A stretch of 50,244 bases of DNA from the NCBI GenBank assembly GCA_902574955.1, contig CACGPQ010000007.1:1-50244 (forward strand), read 5' to 3'. This document shows positions 34,934 to 43,193 of the stretch, piece after piece. Below the pieces are notes generated by a model. That model was not told the DNA's origin and ran no database searches. It worked only from the letters and a program-made list of their open reading frames with translations. Numbering within the stretch: position 1 is the first letter of the stretch; each line of letters begins with the position of its first letter. The stretch is from an uncultured Synechococcaceae cyanobacterium. GTDB lineage: Bacteria; Cyanobacteriota; Cyanobacteriia; PCC-6307; Cyanobiaceae. A program made the translations under genes and the position numbers.

Positions 34934-36679
34934 ATGAAAAATTTAAAGATAAAAATTATATCTAAATACCTAAGACCATACAAAAAAGAATTCTTATATG
35001 GAGCTTTAGCTCTATTTGTAGTTAATATATTAAGTGTTGTAATACCCTTAGAAGTAAAATATATAATTGACCAATTACAAAATGGGTTTTCTTCAGATTT
35101 TGTTATTTCTAAATCTTTGTGGTTAATATTTTTAGCAACTTGTATGGGTTTAATAAGGCTATTTTCAAGACAGATTGTCTTCGGTATAGGTAGAAAAGTA
35201 GAGGTAAATCTTCGTCAAAAACTTTTTGATCATTTACTTATTCAAGATCCAGAATGGATACAAAAAAAAGGTAGTGGAGACATTATAAGTAGAGCTACTA
35301 GCGATGTTGAAAACATAAGAAGATTATTAGGATTTACCGTTTTAAGTTTGTGCAATATTGTCTTGGCTTATTCATTTACTATTCCTTCAATGTTTTCGAT
35401 TAATAAAACATTAACAATATCAGCTTTAATGATATTTCCATTAATCCTAGGAATTGTAAGTCTATTCGGCGGCAGAATGGTTAACCAAAGAAAAGCTCAG
35501 CAAGAATCTTTATCAAAACTAAGTGATCTGATACAAGAAGATCTTTCTGGCATAAGCGCCATCAAAATATATGCCCAAGAGAATGCTGAGAAAAAAGAAT
35601 TTAACATATACAATAATGCATATCGAAATTCAGCGATAAAACTTGCAAGAACAGCGAGTACCTTATTCCCATTGTTACAAGGTATTTCCTCAGTTTCATT
35701 ATTGATTTTATTATCATTAGGAACTTTTCAACTAGAGAGTGGATTTATTACGATAGGTGGTTTGGTGGCTTTAATTCTTTACGTAGAAAGACTAGTCTTC
35801 CCTACAGCCCTATTAGGTTTTACCTTAAATACTTTTCAACTAGGTCAAGTAAGTTTAGATCGTGTGGAAGAAATCTTTCAGAGCAATCCAAAAATTGTAG
35901 ATAGAGAAGACACTAAATTTTTAAAAAGAAAGGTTAAAGGGTTGTTAGAAGCAAAAAAGTTAACGATTAAGTATCCAGGATCAAAATTTAATTCATTAAA
36001 TGGTCTCAATTTTAAAATTTATCCTGGAGAACTTATTGCAATAGTTGGCCCAGTAGGTTGTGGGAAAACAACACTAGCAAAGTCTCTAGGTAGAACTATT
36101 GAAATTCCTGACAATCAATTATTTTTAGATGAAATAGATGTAAAAACTATAAAACTAAGTGATCTGAGAAAAAATATTTCAATCGTTCCTCAAGAAGCAT
36201 TCCTATTTACTTCTACAATTTCAGACAATCTAAGTTTTGGAGAACCCAAAGCTTCTAAATTTTTAGTTAAAGAAAGTGCAGCAAAAGCTGGATTGATTGA
36301 TGATATCAATAGTTTTCCTCAGAAATTTAAAACTATTGTGGGTGAAAGAGGTATTACATTAAGTGGAGGACAAAGGCAAAGAACTGCACTTGGAAGAGCG
36401 TTACTTGTTAATTCTCCTGTCGTTGTACTTGATGATGCTTTAGCAAGCGTAGATAATAAAACAGCAGCAAGAATAATTGATGAAATTAGTGATAGAAGTA
36501 ATAAAACAATCATAATGATTAGTCACCAACTTTCTGTCGCAGCTACTTGTGATAGGGTTCTAGTAATGGAGAAAGGAGTAATTGTACAAGAAGGAAGCCA
36601 TAAAGATTTAGTAAAAGAAAATGGACTTTATAAAAAACTTTGGGAAAGAGAACTAGCTACTAGAATTGTTAAAAGCTGA
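34934..36679 (+). CDS. ABC exporter half-transporter (MsbA/multidrug type)
   Basis: A fused membrane-ATPase protein that probably works as a homodimer to export lipids or hydrophobic compounds. The N-terminal ~310 residues hold six helices and the GSGDIISRATSDVENIRR coupling segment. The nucleotide-binding domain has Walker A GPVGCGKTT near residue 374, Q-loop IVPQEAFLF, signature LSGGQRQRTALGRAL, Walker B VVVLDDALASVD and H-loop ISHQLS. The D-loop reads ALASVD, and the residue after Walker B Asp is Asp rather than the usual catalytic Glu, which may slow hydrolysis. Substrate unknown. Confidence 0.92.
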   Translation: MKNLKIKIISKYLRPYKKEFLYGALALFVVNILSVVIPLEVKYIIDQLQNGFSSDFVISKSLWLIFLATCMGLIRLFSRQIVFGIGRKVEVNLRQKLFDHLLIQDPEWIQKKGSGDIISRATSDVENIRRLLGFTVLSLCNIVLAYSFTIPSMFSINKTLTISALMIFPLILGIVSLFGGRMVNQRKAQQESLSKLSDLIQEDLSGISAIKIYAQENAEKKEFNIYNNAYRNSAIKLARTASTLFPLLQGISSVSLLILLSLGTFQLESGFITIGGLVALILYVERLVFPTALLGFTLNTFQLGQVSLDRVEEIFQSNPKIVDREDTKFLKRKVKGLLEAKKLTIKYPGSKFNSLNGLNFKIYPGELIAIVGPVGCGKTTLAKSLGRTIEIPDNQLFLDEIDVKTIKLSDLRKNISIVPQEAFLFTSTISDNLSFGEPKASKFLVKESAAKAGLIDDINSFPQKFKTIVGERGITLSGGQRQRTALGRALLVNSPVVVLDDALASVDNKTAARIIDEISDRSNKTIIMISHQLSVAATCDRVLVMEKGVIVQEGSHKDLVKENGLYKKLWERELATRIVKS

Positions 36680-36717
36680 AAGAAAATTTTTCTACTTATA
36701 ATAAAGAGATTTAAATT

Positions 36718-37446
36718 ATGTTTAAATTCCTAAAAAACATTATGAATAATGAGAAGATAAATTTAACTGATTATTCTTATCCATTACATAGGATATTAAA
36801 AACAGATATTAAAATAGATCCTAGTATTAAGGAAGATGAAATAATTTTTGGATGTGGTTGTTTCTGGGGAGCTGAAAAATGTTTTTGGAAACTTCCTGGA
36901 GTTGTAACAACTTCTGTAGGTTATGCTGGTGGTGAAAAAATCAATCCAACATATTATGAAGTATGTTCCGGCTTAACTGGTCATTCAGAAGTTGTAAGAG
37001 TTGTATGGGATAAAAGGGAAATAGATTTAAGTGATTTATTAAAAATGTTTTGGGAATGTCATGATCCTACTCAAAAAAACAGGCAAGGTAATGATATGGG
37101 AACTCAATATAGATCAGCAATTTATTACACAAATGAAAATAATATTAAAACAATATTAGCCAGTAAGGAACAATATCAAAAGGAACTAAACAAAAAAAAT
37201 CTTGGTTTAATTGAAACAGAAATAAAAAAGATTGATAAATACTTTTATGCAGAACAATACCATCAACAATATCTTGCATCAGCTGGAAGCAGGCAATATT
37301 GTTCGGCTTCTCCTACAAAAGTTAAGTTAGGAGTTTTTACTGGAAGCAACTACAAATTAAAAGATCATATATGGGAGAACTTTAATTGGGAAGTTGATAA
37401 GTGTGTATTGAGATCTGATAACAATCCTATAAAGAATAACATTTAA
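36718..37446 (+). CDS. msrA: Peptide-methionine (S)-S-oxide reductase
   Basis: Repairs oxidised methionine. The active Cys lies in IFGCGCFWGAEKCFW near residue 44; GYAGG, GHSEVVRVVWD and HDPTQKNRQGNDMGTQYRSAIYY are diagnostic. The 242-aa length includes an N-terminal extension of ~40 residues and a C-terminal ~40-residue tail; a second ATG at residue 8 (MNNEKINL) is a possible start. It precedes the tRNA-Pro gene by 27 nt. Confidence 0.94.
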   Translation: MFKFLKNIMNNEKINLTDYSYPLHRILKTDIKIDPSIKEDEIIFGCGCFWGAEKCFWKLPGVVTTSVGYAGGEKINPTYYEVCSGLTGHSEVVRVVWDKREIDLSDLLKMFWECHDPTQKNRQGNDMGTQYRSAIYYTNENNIKTILASKEQYQKELNKKNLGLIETEIKKIDKYFYAEQYHQQYLASAGSRQYCSASPTKVKLGVFTGSNYKLKDHIWENFNWEVDKCVLRSDNNPIKNNI

Positions 37447-37473
37447 ATCATTCTTATCTTTATAGTAAAGAAA

Positions 37474-37547
37474 CGGGGCGTAGCGCAGTTTGGTAGCGCA
37501 CCACTTTGGGGTAGTGGGGGTCGTGGGTTCAAATCCCGCCGTTCCGA
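37474..37547 (+). tRNA. tRNA-Pro (anticodon GGG)
   Basis: A 74-nt cloverleaf read by eye: acceptor CGGGGCG pairs with CGTTCCG (two G-T), D stem GCGC/GCGC, anticodon stem CCACT/AGTGG with loop TTGGGGT giving GGG, T stem GTGGG/CCCGC with loop TTCAAAT. The discriminator is A and CCA is not encoded. The stop codon of a minus-strand microprotein begins at the next base. Confidence 0.95.
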
Positions 37548-37700
37548 TTACTGATCTTCTTCATTTATAAGAGATTTATATAATTTATATGAACTTATGC
37601 CTACTGCTATAAATGTAAAAGAAGAAAAAAACGCTAAAACCAATATAGTAAGATTTGAAACTTCAACTTCACCTAGTTGGAAAGATATAAAAATATTCAT
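37548..37700 (-). CDS. 50-aa single-helix microprotein abutting tRNA-Pro
   Basis: ATG-initiated frame beginning MNIFISFQLGEVEV, with a hydrophobic helix at about residues 17-36 (LTILVLAFFSSFTFIAVG) and the polar tail YKLYKSLINEEDQ. The stop codon touches the 3' end of the tRNA with no spacer, leaving no room for its own terminator. The size and topology resemble small thylakoid subunits, but it matches no named one I know. The 201-nt gap between tRNA and uppP would otherwise be empty. Confidence 0.6.
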   Translation of the reverse strand: MNIFISFQLGEVEVSNLTILVLAFFSSFTFIAVGISSYKLYKSLINEEDQ

Positions 37701-37752
37701 TAGAAATAATTTTTTTAAACCTTAACACAATTGAATAAATTATTAGATCAAA

Positions 37753-38553
37753 TTATAAATTCAGAAGAATTACAACCCCAAAAATAACTCGATAGATGAT
37801 GAATATTTTCAACCCATTTGAAGAAAAATATTTTAATAAAAAATCTATAGCTAATAAAGAGGACAAAAATGTCGTAATAAGACCAACCAAAAGAGGGAGA
37901 AAGCCTAATGAAAAAAAGTCATTAAAAGAATAAATAAATTCAACAATAGCAGCAAGAGAGATAGCTGGGACCCCTAAAAGGAAAGAAAATTTCGCAGCAT
38001 CGCCTCTTTCCCATCCTGATAATAGAGCAATGGAAATAGTAACACCCGATCTTGAAACACCTGGGAAAATGGCAAATGCCTGAAAGAAACCTATCAAAAA
38101 ACTATCTGAATAATTATGGTTTTTTATACAAACAGATCCTCTTTTCGAATTATCAGCCAAGTACATAAAAAAGGCCATTAGGAATGAGACCAATGCTATT
38201 GATAAATTTGAACGAAGAACGTTATCAAAAAAATAAGGAGCAAATAATTTTATACTCCCACCAAGCAAAATAATTGGAATAGTACCAATCAAAACTGACA
38301 TTAATAATCTTTGATGTGAGAGATAATTATGAAATTTTTTTGAAGATTGACTTTTAAAATTAAAAATATCATTCCTAAAATACCAAACTACAGCTAAAAC
38401 ACTTCCAAGTTGAATAGTCGCGGACAAAGAGGCTCCAGGATCATCAATACCTAAAAAAAGAGATATTACTTTTAAATGAGCTGTACTACTTACAGGAATA
38501 AATTCCGTCAACCCTTGGATTAAGCCATATAAAATAAACTTTAAATATTCCAA
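37753..38553 (-). CDS. uppP: Undecaprenyl-diphosphatase (BacA type)
   Basis: Dephosphorylates undecaprenyl pyrophosphate to recycle the lipid carrier of peptidoglycan and other glycans; an inner-membrane enzyme. The family motifs are QGLTEFIPVSSTAHL near the N-terminus and FPGVSRSGVTI near residue 165, with about eight hydrophobic helices. At 266 aa it is normal. It lies 52 nt upstream of the tRNA-abutting microprotein on the same strand. Confidence 0.95.
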   Translation of the reverse strand: MEYLKFILYGLIQGLTEFIPVSSTAHLKVISLFLGIDDPGASLSATIQLGSVLAVVWYFRNDIFNFKSQSSKKFHNYLSHQRLLMSVLIGTIPIILLGGSIKLFAPYFFDNVLRSNLSIALVSFLMAFFMYLADNSKRGSVCIKNHNYSDSFLIGFFQAFAIFPGVSRSGVTISIALLSGWERGDAAKFSFLLGVPAISLAAIVEFIYSFNDFFSLGFLPLLVGLITTFLSSLLAIDFLLKYFSSNGLKIFIIYRVIFGVVILLNL

Positions 38554-38620
38554 AAATTATTAAATTAACTAATTAATTAATAGCAATTTACATTTAATAA
38601 TTAAAAGCTAATATAGAAAA

Positions 38621-38893
38621 ATGAAGAAAAATTCTTATTTAATATTATTTTTTATTTTTTTCTTAATCTTTTCTGATTCTGCAAGAGCTAACTATTGGTT
38701 AATAATTGGAACTTATAGACAAGGGCAAGGAAGAAGGCCAGAGGTTAGTGGAATTACAAGTCCCTCTTTACATTCAATTCCGATGAAAGATTTAGACACA
38801 TGTAATAAGGCAGGAGAAAAAATTACAAATGAAATATATAAACCTGTTTGGCAATTTGATAGTAGGTGGACATGTGTATTTAAAGGTGATTAA
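38621..38893 (+). CDS. Small exported protein with two cysteines
   Basis: A signal peptide of ~23 residues (MKKNSYLILFFIFFLIFSD, cleavage after ARA) precedes a 67-aa mature domain starting NYWLIIGTYRQGQG. The two Cys (MKDLDTCNKAG and RWTCVFKG) probably form a disulfide. The pattern of aromatic start, Cys within MxxLDxC, and terminal W/Y-x-C resembles a small periplasmic family common in picocyanobacteria. Function unknown. The gene is convergent with the microprotein at 38902-39036. Confidence 0.75.
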   Translation: MKKNSYLILFFIFFLIFSDSARANYWLIIGTYRQGQGRRPEVSGITSPSLHSIPMKDLDTCNKAGEKITNEIYKPVWQFDSRWTCVFKGD

Positions 38894-38901
38894 AAATAAA
38901 G

Positions 38902-39036
38902 TTATCTTTTAACATCGTGAGCACAGCCATCACCTTTATAGTTTTCACTCTCGTAAAAATCATTTTTAGTACCAAAGTAAACTGTCAATAAAACGAATGG
39001 TAAGCTTAATATAAATAAAATAGTTGTTAAATCCAT
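38902..39036 (-). CDS. 44-aa single-helix membrane microprotein
   Basis: Starts MDLTTILFILSLPFVLLTV, one hydrophobic helix at the N-terminus, followed by a polar C-terminal domain (GTKNDFYESENYKGDG) with a lone Cys. The topology resembles small photosynthetic subunits with an exposed tail. It forms a co-directional pair with the 41-aa frame at 39100-39225 (63 nt apart). Function unknown. Confidence 0.6.
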   Translation of the reverse strand: MDLTTILFILSLPFVLLTVYFGTKNDFYESENYKGDGCAHDVKR

Positions 39037-39099
39037 AGTGTTAACTTATTCCAGAAGTTCGTGAAAAATTAAAATTAAAAATTGTTCATTAACTAATTT

Positions 39100-39225
39100 T
39101 TAATAATCTGTGGGTCCTTTAATACCAAGATAAAAGAAGGCCCCTAACCCAACTAAAAGTAGAACTCCAGCAATAGCTGCAGAAGGAACAAAACCTCCTA
39201 TTGCAAAAGAAGAAAAATAATACAT
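39100..39225 (-). CDS. 41-aa single-helix membrane microprotein
   Basis: Starts MYYFSSFAIGGFVPSAAIAG and continues through a glycine/leucine helix to the polar end IKGPTDY. One membrane helix of ~20 residues is predicted, with small residues (G, A, S) spaced for helix packing. It is followed by the 44-aa microprotein on the same strand; together they occupy the 420-bp stretch between genes at 38893 and 39314. Not recognised as a named subunit. Confidence 0.6.
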   Translation of the reverse strand: MYYFSSFAIGGFVPSAAIAGVLLLVGLGAFFYLGIKGPTDY

Positions 39226-39313
39226 CTATAAAATTAAACTAGTTTGATAATATCAATAAAAAATAGGTATTTGTAAAAAATATTGACTCGAAGACAATTA
39301 GACAATATCTGTT

Positions 39314-39541
39314 CTAGGCCACTAGAGTCGAATCTTCGTTATCAGCAGAAATTCTTATTCTCTCTTCCAACTTAGGACCATATAATTCATTTCCCCAGAT
39401 TTCAACTCTTGAATCATTTGGGGCCATAAAAGTAAGAATGTCAGTTGGAAATAAAACTCTCTCTAAGAAAAAATTTGATGGACCAATACACCTCAAGACA
39501 ACCATCCTACAGCCTTCATTTTTGTAAGAAAACTCAACCAT
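39314..39541 (-). CDS. DUF1830-like cyanobacterial protein
   Basis: A 75-aa soluble protein. The core VVLRCIGPSNFFLERVLFPTDILTFMAPNDSRVEI matches DUF1830 (R-x-x-N/G..., FERVVFPxxxLxFxAPxxxxLEI). No enzymatic motif; function unknown. An internal ATG at residue 13 is a possible alternative start. It lies downstream of glyK on the same strand, separated by a 92-bp AT-rich gap with no clear terminator. Confidence 0.78.
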   Translation of the reverse strand: MVEFSYKNEGCRMVVLRCIGPSNFFLERVLFPTDILTFMAPNDSRVEIWGNELYGPKLEERIRISADNEDSTLVA

Positions 39542-39633
39542 CCCGAAAAAGCAAAATTATTTTAAATTAAACACTATTTAGAACTAAAAAAAATGTATAA
39601 AAAATTACTGAAAAAAAAGAAATTTAGAAAATG

Positions 39634-40578
39634 CTACAAATTCAATCCAGCCTCAACTAAATTTCTTTCTTGATCAATTAATAAAAGCGCATAGGATTTT
39701 ATAACATCAAAACTTTTATGAGGAATTGAGACGTTAAGCATTCTCAAGAAATTAAATAATTTTTCATCTTGAAGGGCGTTACCTTTCTGTAAAAACATTT
39801 CTTTTTCCTGATTTGTTTTCCATATATTCATATATTCAATCTTCAATGGCTTTAAGTGCCAAATATTGTCTATTAAAGTCCAAATATCTAAGTATTCGAT
39901 TAGGTTATTTTGAATTTTTAATACATAAGATAATTCATGAAGACTCAAATTTGTTGTATTTATGGATCTCTCATTTATATCAAAAGAGTAAGGTTTTATT
40001 CCTAAAAACCATCCCTCAAGAATTAATAAATCAGGATTATCTGATCTCCAATGAGATCTATCTCCTAAACCATTTCTTAAAGATTTATCGAAAACAGGCA
40101 CATTTAATTCTCCATTTATCTTCCAATCTAATAATTTTTCATGCATTAATTTTACTGAGTGACTACCAGGAAACCCTCTTGAAACATTCCAAGGGTTATT
40201 CTTAATTGCTAATTTCATTTCATTGGATGGGAGATAAAAGTCATCAATTGAAATAACAGCAATTTTGAAATTTAATTTTAACGATATAGCTTCGAGCCAT
40301 TTACCTAGTGTTGTCTTACCTGTACCAGGTAAAGCCGAGATTCCAATTATTTTTCTATCAGAAAAATTATTTTGAAATTTATAAGCCTGAGATAAAATAG
40401 GTAGAGCCAAACCCCAAATCCAATCATCATTTACTTTATTGTTCCAATACTGATCAATTGAAAGAATGTTTCTTTGATTATTCCAAAAATTGAACCAATC
40501 ATCGAGGGATTCCCAACCAATATCGATAATTAATTTTTCAAATTTATCAAGAGGAAAATTAATTTCTAAATCTTTCAT
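39634..40578 (-). CDS. glyK: D-glycerate 3-kinase
   Basis: Phosphorylates D-glycerate to 3-phosphoglycerate, the last step of photorespiration. A P-loop kinase of the plant GLYK type: Walker A GISALPGTGKTTLGKWL (residues 79-90 core), VISIDDFYLPS as the acidic second motif, GFPGSHSVKLM and LLILEGWFLGIKP follow. At 314 aa it is complete; the first ~75 residues form an N-terminal extension. It starts 4 nt after gpgP. In this cluster it would also recover the glycerate released when glucosylglycerate is broken down. Confidence 0.87.
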   Translation of the reverse strand: MKDLEINFPLDKFEKLIIDIGWESLDDWFNFWNNQRNILSIDQYWNNKVNDDWIWGLALPILSQAYKFQNNFSDRKIIGISALPGTGKTTLGKWLEAISLKLNFKIAVISIDDFYLPSNEMKLAIKNNPWNVSRGFPGSHSVKLMHEKLLDWKINGELNVPVFDKSLRNGLGDRSHWRSDNPDLLILEGWFLGIKPYSFDINERSINTTNLSLHELSYVLKIQNNLIEYLDIWTLIDNIWHLKPLKIEYMNIWKTNQEKEMFLQKGNALQDEKLFNFLRMLNVSIPHKSFDVIKSYALLLIDQERNLVEAGLNL

Positions 40579-40582
40579 CTTT

Positions 40583-41380
40583 CTAACTTATTTCTCGCTT
40601 ATTTATTAATTTATTGATTTCATTTTTCCAACCATATCCATTTGGTTCAGAAGCTAGTGTAAATTCTAAATCTTTTAATTGATCTAGCAAATTCAAGTTT
40701 GGTCCATTTATTCCAGGAATAACAATTTTAATATCTGAGTTTAAAAGTAGAGGTAAATCATTTGGAGAATCGCCTAAACCTATAATTTCAATATTTTGAA
40801 TATTTGAATATTCTTTAAGAGCATTTATTGCTTTACCTTTATTCGATTTTGTAGATAACAAGTGGCTCATTCTATTTCCCTTAAAAATATCAACATTGAA
40901 CTTTTTACAACAGATATTAATTTTCTCTTCTAAATAAGTCGGCGGATTTAAAAAAGGCATGCTCCAATGCCTATCACGCATTAAATTCAATGAGTTTCCT
41001 TCTAAACCTGTGAGCTGAGTGACTTCTTTATCAGTGAGATTATTAAGAGGAGTGAGTTTATAATCGATTTCATCAGAAATCAAATTTAAGATTTCTTCAA
41101 GAGATTCGTATTTTATTCCAAGAATAATTTCTCCATTTACTCTTTTTAGAGATTCACCATATATTACCGCACCATTCTCAACAATATAAGGATCCTTTAA
41201 ATTTAGTTCATTCCTAATAACTCTCACCTCTGATGCCGTCTTGCTTGTACAAAGAATTACTGGTATTGATAATTTTTGTAGTTTTTTTATAGTTTCTTTA
41301 GCAGGTGATAAATCATAGGAATGATCCATTAAAGTACCATCCACATCAGTTACTACCCAAATAGAAGAATTTTCTATCAT
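40583..41380 (-). CDS. gpgP: Glucosyl/mannosyl-3-phosphoglycerate phosphatase (HAD)
   Basis: Removes phosphate from glucosyl-3-phosphoglycerate to give glucosylglycerate. A HAD enzyme of the MpgP type: WVVTDVDGTLMDHSYDL with nucleophile Asp12 and Asp14, CTSKTASEV (motif 2), conserved Lys in STKSNKGKAINAL (motif 3), and GLGDSPNDLPLL (motif 4). At 265 aa it is normal. Substrate assignment to the glucosyl rather than mannosyl compound rests on the gpgS neighbour. It starts 2 nt after ggaP stops. Confidence 0.88.
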   Translation of the reverse strand: MIENSSIWVVTDVDGTLMDHSYDLSPAKETIKKLQKLSIPVILCTSKTASEVRVIRNELNLKDPYIVENGAVIYGESLKRVNGEIILGIKYESLEEILNLISDEIDYKLTPLNNLTDKEVTQLTGLEGNSLNLMRDRHWSMPFLNPPTYLEEKINICCKKFNVDIFKGNRMSHLLSTKSNKGKAINALKEYSNIQNIEIIGLGDSPNDLPLLLNSDIKIVIPGINGPNLNLLDQLKDLEFTLASEPNGYGWKNEINKLINKREIS

Positions 41381-41382
41381 TT

Positions 41383-43143
41383 TTATAAAGTGCTAAGCCA
41401 AATTACTTGAAAAGGTTCAAGACTAATATTTTTGCAATTGTATTTAGTGGATGTTAAAAAATCTTGAGTATTAAAATCATTATCAATTATTTTTGGTAAA
41501 TCATTATCATTCAATTGATAATTAATTTTATTTTCAGTCATATTATGGATTGCAAAAACAGACTCAGGACCTTTACTTCTTTTTATTACAACAATATCAC
41601 TTCTACCTTTAGACAAACATTTCATTTCCGAACAAGGGTGAAATTGCTTTAATTCTGATCTTACATCCATAGCATTACGAAGATATTTTAAGTTTTTATT
41701 AGCATTAGATTCAGGATTATTTAAAACGGCTAAAAGATTTTCTGATTTAAACTTTTCTCTATTTAGGTCTCTTCTTTGACCTGTCATAGAAAAACTTTTG
41801 ATATCATTTTCTGAAGCTAGTAATGCTGGTAAATAAAAGGCAGGAACTCCTTTCAGAGCCATTACTAATAATTGACTCAAAATAAATCTCTCATATTGAA
41901 ATCTTTTAGTATCCCTACTTGAGTCTTCCATTGCACTCCACCAACTAATATTCAATTCATAAGGTTTATCATCACCATTTGATAAACGCCTATGACTTAC
42001 TAAGCCGCCTCTTTTCTCACAATTAATTAATAAATCATTAATTCTCTGCTCATTCATTAAACCCTCAAGAGCTCTTAGCCCAACACCATCGTGCGATGCA
42101 GTGAAATTAAATAAAGTAGTACCCTCAGGTAATATCGGCCAATCAAAAATCCATGAGTTTAGAATATCAGCTTTTGAAGTAATTATTGCTTCTAGGAGAA
42201 GAGGAGGTAATGGGAAATTGTATGCCATATGGGCTTCATCATCAGGAATCAAATAAGATAAATTTTCCTTCTGAGGAACATTAGTTTCTGTTATTAAAAC
42301 TCCATCATCAAGAAGATTATTTAAAAGAACTCTTAAGAGTTTCACAATTGAATGTGCTTTTGGTAAATGCAAGCACGTTGTCCCTGATTCTTTCCAAATA
42401 AAACCTACAGCATCAAGCCTTAACCATTTAATTCCATTAGATAAATAAGTAATAATTAAATTTAAGAACTCAAGAGTCATTTTTGGATTATGCCAATTCA
42501 AATCAATTTGATCTGGACCAAAAGTTGTCCAAACTTGTTTAGGGCCATCTTCAGTATTTATTTGAGAAAACAAAGAGGAACTTCTTGGCCTAACAACATT
42601 TGACCAGTCAAGATTTTGTTTCGGCGAAAAAACATTCGATATTCCTGGTTCTTGGGATTTAATAAATTGTTGAACCCATGGGTGAGATGATGAGACATGG
42701 TTTAGTACTAAATCAGCCATCAAAGCATGATTTTTAGAAATACTTTTGAGATCATCCCAACCACCAAATTTTTCTTCTAAGGAATCATAACTTGAGACTG
42801 CAAAACCTCCATCACTTGTAGATTTCAAAAAGGGAAGAATATGTACAACTTTAGAAAGACTGCCAAAATGTTTACTTAACAACTCACTAAGAGTAATTAA
42901 TGTTGCCTCGCCATTTTTATAAATACTATCTGCATAAGTTATCAAAACCGAATGCGATTCATTCCACCTTTCCTTATCTCTTATTTCTTCATAAGCAGAT
43001 TTCCCTGAGAAATCATCTAAAATCTGTAATAATTGATTTGAAATAAAATTAATTTCTTCTGTAGTATTATTTGAATAAATTGTTTTTAACAATTTATTAA
43101 TCTTTAATCTATCTAATTTTTTCTCTGAATCAATTTGCTTCAC
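41383..43143 (-). CDS. ggaP: GH13_18 sugar phosphorylase (probably glucosylglycerate phosphorylase)
   Basis: A GH13 subfamily-18-type enzyme resembling sucrose phosphorylase, using phosphate to cleave a glucoside. Landmarks are ADLVLNHVSSSHPW, WLRLDAVGFIWKESG (nucleophile Asp), DDGVLITETNVPQKE (acid/base Glu) and FNFTASHDGVGLRALEGL (transition-state Asp). At 586 aa it is somewhat longer than sucrose phosphorylase. Its position in an operon with gpgP and glyK and divergent from gpgS suggests glucosylglycerate as substrate, giving glucose-1-phosphate and glycerate; sucrose remains possible. The symbol is inferred from context. Confidence 0.8.
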   Translation of the reverse strand: MKQIDSEKKLDRLKINKLLKTIYSNNTTEEINFISNQLLQILDDFSGKSAYEEIRDKERWNESHSVLITYADSIYKNGEATLITLSELLSKHFGSLSKVVHILPFLKSTSDGGFAVSSYDSLEEKFGGWDDLKSISKNHALMADLVLNHVSSSHPWVQQFIKSQEPGISNVFSPKQNLDWSNVVRPRSSSLFSQINTEDGPKQVWTTFGPDQIDLNWHNPKMTLEFLNLIITYLSNGIKWLRLDAVGFIWKESGTTCLHLPKAHSIVKLLRVLLNNLLDDGVLITETNVPQKENLSYLIPDDEAHMAYNFPLPPLLLEAIITSKADILNSWIFDWPILPEGTTLFNFTASHDGVGLRALEGLMNEQRINDLLINCEKRGGLVSHRRLSNGDDKPYELNISWWSAMEDSSRDTKRFQYERFILSQLLVMALKGVPAFYLPALLASENDIKSFSMTGQRRDLNREKFKSENLLAVLNNPESNANKNLKYLRNAMDVRSELKQFHPCSEMKCLSKGRSDIVVIKRSKGPESVFAIHNMTENKINYQLNDNDLPKIIDNDFNTQDFLTSTKYNCKNISLEPFQVIWLSTL

Positions 43144-43160
43144 TTTGAAAAAATTAACGA

Positions 43161-43172
43161 AGTATTAATACT
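43161..43172. promoter_or_regulatory. Perfect 12-bp palindrome between ggaP and gpgS
   Basis: AGTATTAATACT is a perfect palindrome near the middle of the 50-bp divergent gap. It has GTA and TAC half-sites but a 4-nt spacer, not the 8 nt required for NtcA, so it is not a standard NtcA site. A shared operator for the two divergent units is possible. Confidence 0.4.
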
Positions 43173-43193
43173 ATTCTGCACATCAATTAGAAA

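Noticed and set aside
39813-40205. 130-aa plus-strand frame
   Set aside because: Antisense to glyK, whose motifs are clear.
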